64,000 bases of DNA from Streptomyces musisoli. Lineage in GTDB: Bacteria > Actinomycetota > Actinomycetes > Streptomycetales > Streptomycetaceae. Shown one piece after another: positions 60,102-64,000 of the stretch. A program made the position numbers and the translations under genes. Position 1 is the stretch's first letter, and each line of letters starts with the position of its first letter. The notes under the pieces are model-generated. The model ran no database searches and was not told the DNA's origin. It saw only the letters and a program-made list of their open reading frames with translations. The DNA lies in assembly GCF_016741855.1 (NCBI RefSeq), contig NZ_JAERRH010000003.1:186001-250000 (forward strand), written 5' to 3'.

Positions 60102-61517
60102 ATGCCTTCGTCCACCCCGCAGCCCCCGGAACCCACCACACCTCCGCCCACCTCGCCGGCCCGGCAACCCGCCACACCATCACCCACCCCGCCGGCCCCG
60201 AAGTCCGCGCCTCCTCCGCCAGCCTCGCCGGCCCGGCAACCCGCCACACCATCACCCACCCCGCCGCCCCCGAAGTCCGCGCCTCCTCCGCCCACCCCGC
60301 CCACCCTGCCGCCCCCGCAACCCACTTCCCCCGCCCCGCCGGTCTCGCCCGCCCCGCCTGCCCCGTCGGCCCCGCCCGTGCCCATGCCACCCGTGCCACC
60401 CCTGCCGCCCGTGTCTCCGATGCCGCCCGTGTCTCCGGTGTCGCCCGTCAGCGTCACCGTGGGGGCCGTCGAGCACAGCGTCGACTTCGTCCGCCCCAGG
60501 CTGCGCGCTCGCGGCGCCCGGCGGGTGGCCCTGTACGCGGGGGTGCAGATCAACGGGGAGCCCCACCTCGGCACCGGGGTGCTCCAGACGGCGGCCTTCC
60601 TCCTGGCCAGGTCCGCACGGGACCGGCTGGGGGTCGGGGCCGAACTCCGCTTCGGCGCCCTGGACAACGCCCCCTACGAGACCCGAGTCTGCCCGCGCAC
60701 CGGGACGCTGTACACGCGGTCGTACCACCACGCGCTGGGTCCGGCCCGGATCGAGGAACTGGTGAAGCGGTTCTACGGCGGCCTGTTCGACGCGCTCACC
60801 GCCCTGACCGGGGTGCCGTACACCGTCGAGACGTACACCCGGCAGCAGCAGTCCCCCGCCTTCCGCGAGGAGTTCCTGGCCTCCCTCGACCGGTGGGACC
60901 GGCTGCGCTGGGCCCTGGCCCCGTCCACCGGGCACGTGCCCGTCAGCCTCCCATGCCCGCGGTGCGGCTGGCTTCAGAAGTCCGGCGAGCACACCGAACT
61001 CCTCGGCACCGGCGACCGATGGGCCCGGTTCGCGGCCGTCTGCATCGACCACGGGCGGTACGAGACCGACGTACGGCCCGACGGCCGGGCGTGGCTCGGC
61101 CTGACCACCCTGCACCGCAACCTCGTCAAGGAACGCCTGGCGGACCGGGACGAGGCGATGCCCGTCATCGTCAAGGGCGCGGACTGGGCGACGGGTTGCC
61201 GGCTGCTGGACGAGGCGTTCCTCTGCTTCCCCGGCGGACATCCGCCGGCCCGTGTCCTCACCCCGGTCATCCTGTCCGCGTCCGGCGCCAAGCTCTCCAA
61301 GTCCCTGATGCGGGAAGGCACGGCGGACCTGTCACCGGACACCCCGCCGTGGATGCTGGACGCGACGCGCTGGACCGGCACCACGGAGGGGTACGCCGAG
61401 ACCCTGCACCGCCTGGTGTCGCTGATGCTGTCCGACCCGCGGCACTTCGAGCGCGGGTACACCACCTCCGAAGTCGTCCGCATCCTCGCCGAGCCGGGCC
61501 CGATCGCGCCGGGCTAG
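60102..61517 (+). CDS. Class I aminoacyl-tRNA-synthetase-like protein without anticodon domain
   Basis: A 471-residue protein. Residues about 1-120 are Pro/Ser/Ala-rich with a duplicated 22-residue unit (PARQPATPSPTPP), possibly not all translated since internal GTGs exist. The rest is a class I catalytic domain: GEPHLGTG in place of HIGH (about residue 152), a zinc-ribbon-like CPRCG...C-x2-HG insert (about 285-318) and AKLSKSLMREG as KMSKS (about 395-405). It stops soon after, with no anticodon-binding domain. The zinc insert and layout are nearest to class I LysRS. Such paralogues can supply aminoacyl adenylates or aminoacyl-tRNA to biosynthesis. RBS AGGGAG. Confidence 0.78.
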   Translation: MPSSTPQPPEPTTPPPTSPARQPATPSPTPPAPKSAPPPPASPARQPATPSPTPPPPKSAPPPPTPPTLPPPQPTSPAPPVSPAPPAPSAPPVPMPPVPPLPPVSPMPPVSPVSPVSVTVGAVEHSVDFVRPRLRARGARRVALYAGVQINGEPHLGTGVLQTAAFLLARSARDRLGVGAELRFGALDNAPYETRVCPRTGTLYTRSYHHALGPARIEELVKRFYGGLFDALTALTGVPYTVETYTRQQQSPAFREEFLASLDRWDRLRWALAPSTGHVPVSLPCPRCGWLQKSGEHTELLGTGDRWARFAAVCIDHGRYETDVRPDGRAWLGLTTLHRNLVKERLADRDEAMPVIVKGADWATGCRLLDEAFLCFPGGHPPARVLTPVILSASGAKLSKSLMREGTADLSPDTPPWMLDATRWTGTTEGYAETLHRLVSLMLSDPRHFERGYTTSEVVRILAEPGPIAPG

Positions 61518-61526
61518 AACCCGGCG
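61507..61526. terminator. Small hairpin at the end of the synthetase-like gene
   Basis: CGCCGGG (61507-61513) and CCCGGCG (61520-61526) enclose CTAGAA, including the stop codon. It lies between convergent genes; the 61518-61588 spacer also holds two imperfect copies of a CGGCTxGAxTTCGGCGGCC element. Confidence 0.45.
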
Positions 61527-61588
61527 GCCCGGCCGCACCCGGCTGGACTTCGGCGGCCGTTGGAGCCCGGCGCCCCGGTCGCGTCCGG

Positions 61589-62611
61589 CTAGAGTTCGGC
61601 GGCCCGGGCGAGGGCCGCGAGGGCCCGGGCCGGGTCCGGGGGCGTGGGGACGGACCAGGCGGCGGTGCAGGCCGCCCACAGCCCGGCGCCGAGATCGCCG
61701 TGCCCCGCCAGCAGCAGCTCTCCGTCCTCGACGCGGGCGTGCCAGCCCCGGCACCGCCACGAGCCGTCCGCCTGCCGGCCGGCGGCGAGCGGCGGCGCGC
61801 ACAGGGCCCGCAGGTCCCGCCCGACGTGGGTGGGCCTGCGATGCGGTGGCGCGGTGAGCAGGTCGGCCGGGCCGGTGCGGCCGGTGAGCACCAGCAGGCT
61901 GTCGAACCCGGCCCGGCGCGCGCCCTGGACGTCGGTGTCCAGGCTGTCCCCGACCATCAGCGGCCGGCGTGCCCCGGCCCGCTCGGCGGCCTCCCGGAAC
62001 ACGGCGGCCGCCGGCTTGCCCGCGACGACCGGCTCGGTCCCGGTGGCGGTCCGCACCACCGCGACCAGGGCGCCGTTGCCCGGCGCCACACCCCGTTGCG
62101 TGGGCGCGGTCGGGTCGGTGTTGGTGACGATCCAGGGCACACCGCGCGCCACCGCGTACCCGGCCTCGGCCAGTTCCCGCCAGGACACCGCGGGCGCGAA
62201 GCCCTGCACCACGGCGGCGGGTTTGTCCCGTTCCGAGGCCACCGGCCGCAGCCCGTGTGCCGCGACCGCCAGGCGCAGCGCCTCCGAGCCGACCACGAGG
62301 ACGCGCGCCCCCGGCCCGCAGCGCTCGGCCGCGAGGCGTGCGGCGGCCTGTGCGGAGGTCACCACGTCGCCGTCCGCCACGGCCAGGCCCAGCCGGCGGA
62401 GGTCCCCCGCCACGTCCGCGGTCGCCCGGCCGGCGTTGTTGGTGACGTAGGCGGTACGGCATCCCGCGTCCCGGATCCGGCCCAGCACCGGCACGGCGTA
62501 CGGCACCGCGCGGGAGCCCACCCTGACGACCCCGTCCAGGTCCAGCAGTACGGCGTCGTAGAGCCGGGCCAGGGACCCGTCGCCGGGCCCCGCTGCTTCC
62601 GCTGCGTCCAC
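61589..62611 (-). CDS. HAD-IIA family phosphatase
   Basis: A 340-residue HAD phosphatase. Motif I is VLLDLDGVVRVG (nucleophile about residue 24), motif II AYVTNNAG, the lysine region VVAGKPAAAVF and motif IV LMVGDSLDTDVQGARRAGF. It belongs to the subclass IIA (NagD, phosphoglycolate phosphatase, p-nitrophenyl phosphatase). The C-terminal 90 residues (CRGWHARVEDGELLLAG) are an extra section seen in actinobacterial members. GTG 62611 has a strong GGGAGGG, so longer starts are not favoured. It converges with the synthetase-like gene. Confidence 0.88.
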   Translation of the reverse strand: MDAAEAAGPGDGSLARLYDAVLLDLDGVVRVGSRAVPYAVPVLGRIRDAGCRTAYVTNNAGRATADVAGDLRRLGLAVADGDVVTSAQAAARLAAERCGPGARVLVVGSEALRLAVAAHGLRPVASERDKPAAVVQGFAPAVSWRELAEAGYAVARGVPWIVTNTDPTAPTQRGVAPGNGALVAVVRTATGTEPVVAGKPAAAVFREAAERAGARRPLMVGDSLDTDVQGARRAGFDSLLVLTGRTGPADLLTAPPHRRPTHVGRDLRALCAPPLAAGRQADGSWRCRGWHARVEDGELLLAGHGDLGAGLWAACTAAWSVPTPPDPARALAALARAAEL

Positions 62612-62737
62612 GCTCGTCCCTCCCGGTCGGTGCATTGTGCTGGCCGCTTCCGGCGGGCCGCCAGACGGCGATCCGGCCAGCCGTGTCCCGTCCGGGATGG
62701 CTGGAAGCGCCTGGCCGAAGAGGGGCGCCGAGGGCAC

Positions 62738-62770
62738 GGGCGGCCGGAGAGGTCCCGCCTCCGGCCGCCC
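62738..62770 (-). terminator. Hairpin terminator after the secreted-protein gene
   Basis: A perfect 12-bp stem, GGGCGGCCGGAG (62738-62749) with CTCCGGCCGCCC (62759-62770), and a 9-nt loop lie 18 nt beyond the stop of the leftward gene ending at 62789. Confidence 0.75.
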
Positions 62771-62788
62771 ACGCGGTCCCTGCCCGGG

Positions 62789-63907
62789 TCAGCCGATCTT
62801 CCGCCAGGTGCCTCCCTTCTGGAGCACGTAGGTCCCGGTGAGCCGGTGGCCGCCGGTACCGGTCCGCGGTCGGATGCTTCTGCGCTTGCCGTTGTCGTCC
62901 GGCTGCTTCGCGGTGGCGCCGGACGGGCGCAGCGTCTGGCACTTGTCGGGGTTGCTGTAGGTCTGCGCCACCACGGTGCTGGAGTTCGTGGTCGACGGCC
63001 CGTCCACGGCGATGTCCTTGACCAGCTTGCCGGTGCCGTCCACATGCAGGTCGCCGACCACGCGGGACATGGAGTTGAGCGCACCGAACTGGATCTCGTC
63101 GTTGGCCTTCAGGGTGAACGTGACCTCGGTGCTCTCGGAGTTGGTCATGCTCCAGGTGTGGTTCCAGGTCCCCTTGAAGGCCGCGGTGAACGCGCCGCGC
63201 AGCGCCAGGTGGACGAGGCTCTTGAACGCGCCGGTGGTGGTGCCCTTCTCGGTCGTCTGGGCCGTTCCGGTCACCGTGTTCTCCACGGTGGCGCTCGTGG
63301 AGGACGTGCTCTCCGAGGTGGAGTCCTGGTTGGGTCCCTTGTCCTTGGGCGCCGAGTGGTTGGTCTCACTGCTCTTGCTGGTGTTCTCGTTGGTGGCGCT
63401 GCCCTTGGTGGCGTTCTGGAGCGTCTGCTGCGCGTCGACCTCGCCGGTGGCCGAGCCGCTGACCTCGTTGTCGGTCCAGGCCGTGCCCTCGATGGTGCCG
63501 CTGCCGGAGATCTCGCCGCCGATGTTGTCGCTGCTGGTGGTGTCCAGCTTCACCGTGCGCTTGATGGTCATGTCCGAGTTGGTGCAGTTGATGGCGCCGT
63601 TGGACACCGAGTAGACGGCGCTGGTGAACTCCTTCTTGCGCTCGGGGGCCAGCTTGAACGAGCAGTTGTAGCGTTCCCGCCGGCCGCACAGGGAGGTCAC
63701 CTCCTCCACCGACTTCAGCGGTTTCTTCCCGTCGAAGGCCCGGGCTTCGGGCATCTCCCCGATGCCGTCCCCGGCCGGCCCGCCGAGCGGTGCCGCCGCT
63801 GAGGGAAGGGCCGCGGTGAGGGTGAGGGCGGACAGGACGGGGAGCAGCGCGAGCGCGCGGCGGGTCGCCGCTCTCCGGTGGCGGGAGGGACGGGGGGTGT
63901 GGGCCAT
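62789..63907 (-). CDS. Secreted Ser/Thr-rich protein, possible aerolysin/MTX-like beta fold
   Basis: A 372-residue exported protein with a basic N terminus and signal peptide to about residue 39 (LALLPVLSALTLTAALPSAAA). Mature protein has four cysteines (SLCGRRERYNCSF, NCTNS, DKCQT). A long central region alternates Ser/Thr with hydrophobic or Gly residues (TVKLDTTSSDNIGGEISGSG, SATVENTVTGTAQTTEKGT), the composition typical of the amphipathic hairpin of aerolysin/ETX-MTX2-type pore formers, though I cannot confirm homology. ATG 63907 has AAGGAG. No immunity or export gene is adjacent. Confidence 0.7.
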   Translation of the reverse strand: MAHTPRPSRHRRAATRRALALLPVLSALTLTAALPSAAAPLGGPAGDGIGEMPEARAFDGKKPLKSVEEVTSLCGRRERYNCSFKLAPERKKEFTSAVYSVSNGAINCTNSDMTIKRTVKLDTTSSDNIGGEISGSGTIEGTAWTDNEVSGSATGEVDAQQTLQNATKGSATNENTSKSSETNHSAPKDKGPNQDSTSESTSSTSATVENTVTGTAQTTEKGTTTGAFKSLVHLALRGAFTAAFKGTWNHTWSMTNSESTEVTFTLKANDEIQFGALNSMSRVVGDLHVDGTGKLVKDIAVDGPSTTNSSTVVAQTYSNPDKCQTLRPSGATAKQPDDNGKRRSIRPRTGTGGHRLTGTYVLQKGGTWRKIG

Positions 63908-63946
63908 GGGTGTCTCCTTACGTTGCTGGTGGCCGGGACGGTGTGG

Positions 63947-64000
63947 TCAGTCCCGTGCGGGCGCCGCGGCGGCGGTCAGGGGAACGCTGCGGGTCCTGAT
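63947..64000 (-). CDS. C-terminal end of a further leftward gene (partial)
   Basis: On the minus strand the last 54 bases form an open frame ending in TGA at 63949-63947, coding RTRSVPLTAAAAPARD before the stop. Composition fits Streptomyces coding sequence, and the position upstream of the secreted protein suggests the next gene in the same direction. Only 17 residues are visible, so no function can be assigned. Confidence 0.4.
   Translation of the reverse strand: MRTRSVPLTAAAAPARD

Noticed and set aside
1..64000. tRNA and rRNA genes
   Set aside because: I found no cloverleaf-like sequence with a T-loop GGTTCGAATC-type core and no rRNA-like stretch on either strand; a tRNAscan run would settle this.

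Overview
The window looks like chromosomal DNA of a Streptomyces or a very close relative. It has very high GC, near-total G/C at third codon positions, frequent GTG/TTG starts, ATGA/GTGA gene overlaps, an Mbl-type actin homologue, and lineage-typical families (SCO2400-like, DUF4360, SAV_2336-like, MAB_1171c-like). Several neighbours (Ohr, the SCO2400-like protein, chvE-mmsA-mmsB, MatB with a carboxyltransferase, a large S8 protease, Mbl) recall the SCO2396-SCO2451 part of the S. coelicolor chromosome; that comparison is from memory, not a search. I see no rRNA, tRNA, CRISPR, transposase or phage gene.

Layout. 0-7.2 kb: end of a C15-peptidase-like gene, LysE exporter, EI24 membrane protein, MarR regulator divergent from a medium-chain reductase, ohr, a beta-lactamase-fold protein without its catalytic residues, and an SCO2400-like zinc-ribbon membrane protein. 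7.3-17.7 kb: a sugar operon (enolase-superfamily dehydratase, zinc dehydrogenase, U32-like protein, ChvE/MmsA/MmsB ABC transporter, secreted aldose epimerase), then an aminotransferase with a long Pro/Ala tail. 17.8-28.9 kb: DUF4360, Rrf2, secreted GH35 beta-galactosidase, ImmA/IrrE protease with a MAB_1171c-like membrane protein, an IclR/SMP-30 lactonase pair, SDR and ATP-grasp. A motif close to GAWATMTCGAAC lies before the IclR gene and before two points of the sugar operon, suggesting one regulon for oxidative sugar use. 29-36.2 kb: MatB and a fused carboxyltransferase, then a 1210-residue subtilase.

36.4-43.5 kb holds a tightly coupled four-gene cassette: Trypco1 protein, trypsin/VMAP-C protein, MoxR AAA ATPase, and a 1251-residue SAV_2336-type protein with a vWA-like region. 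It matches the predicted vWA-MoxR-VMAP class of NTP-dependent conflict systems. It is followed by mbl, an MFS/LysR pair, and a signalling block (RsbA-like, STAS, STAS-ANTAR, Ser/Thr kinase).

52-61.5 kb looks like accessory metabolism. On the minus strand are an EctD-like dioxygenase, a GNAT and an M20 amidohydrolase. On the plus strand are a deacetylase, an orphan fragment of a fold-type II PLP enzyme, an AurF-like diiron oxygenase, a coupled repeat-peptide ORF, a divergent carbamoyltransferase, a SAM methyltransferase and a class I aminoacyl-tRNA-synthetase-like protein without an anticodon domain. This resembles a small cryptic natural-product cluster that I cannot match to a known pathway. 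The window closes with a HAD-IIA phosphatase, a secreted Ser/Thr-rich protein and the tail of another gene.

A recurring oddity is the number of short tandem repeats (18-100 nt units), both between genes and in frame inside linkers and protein ends.
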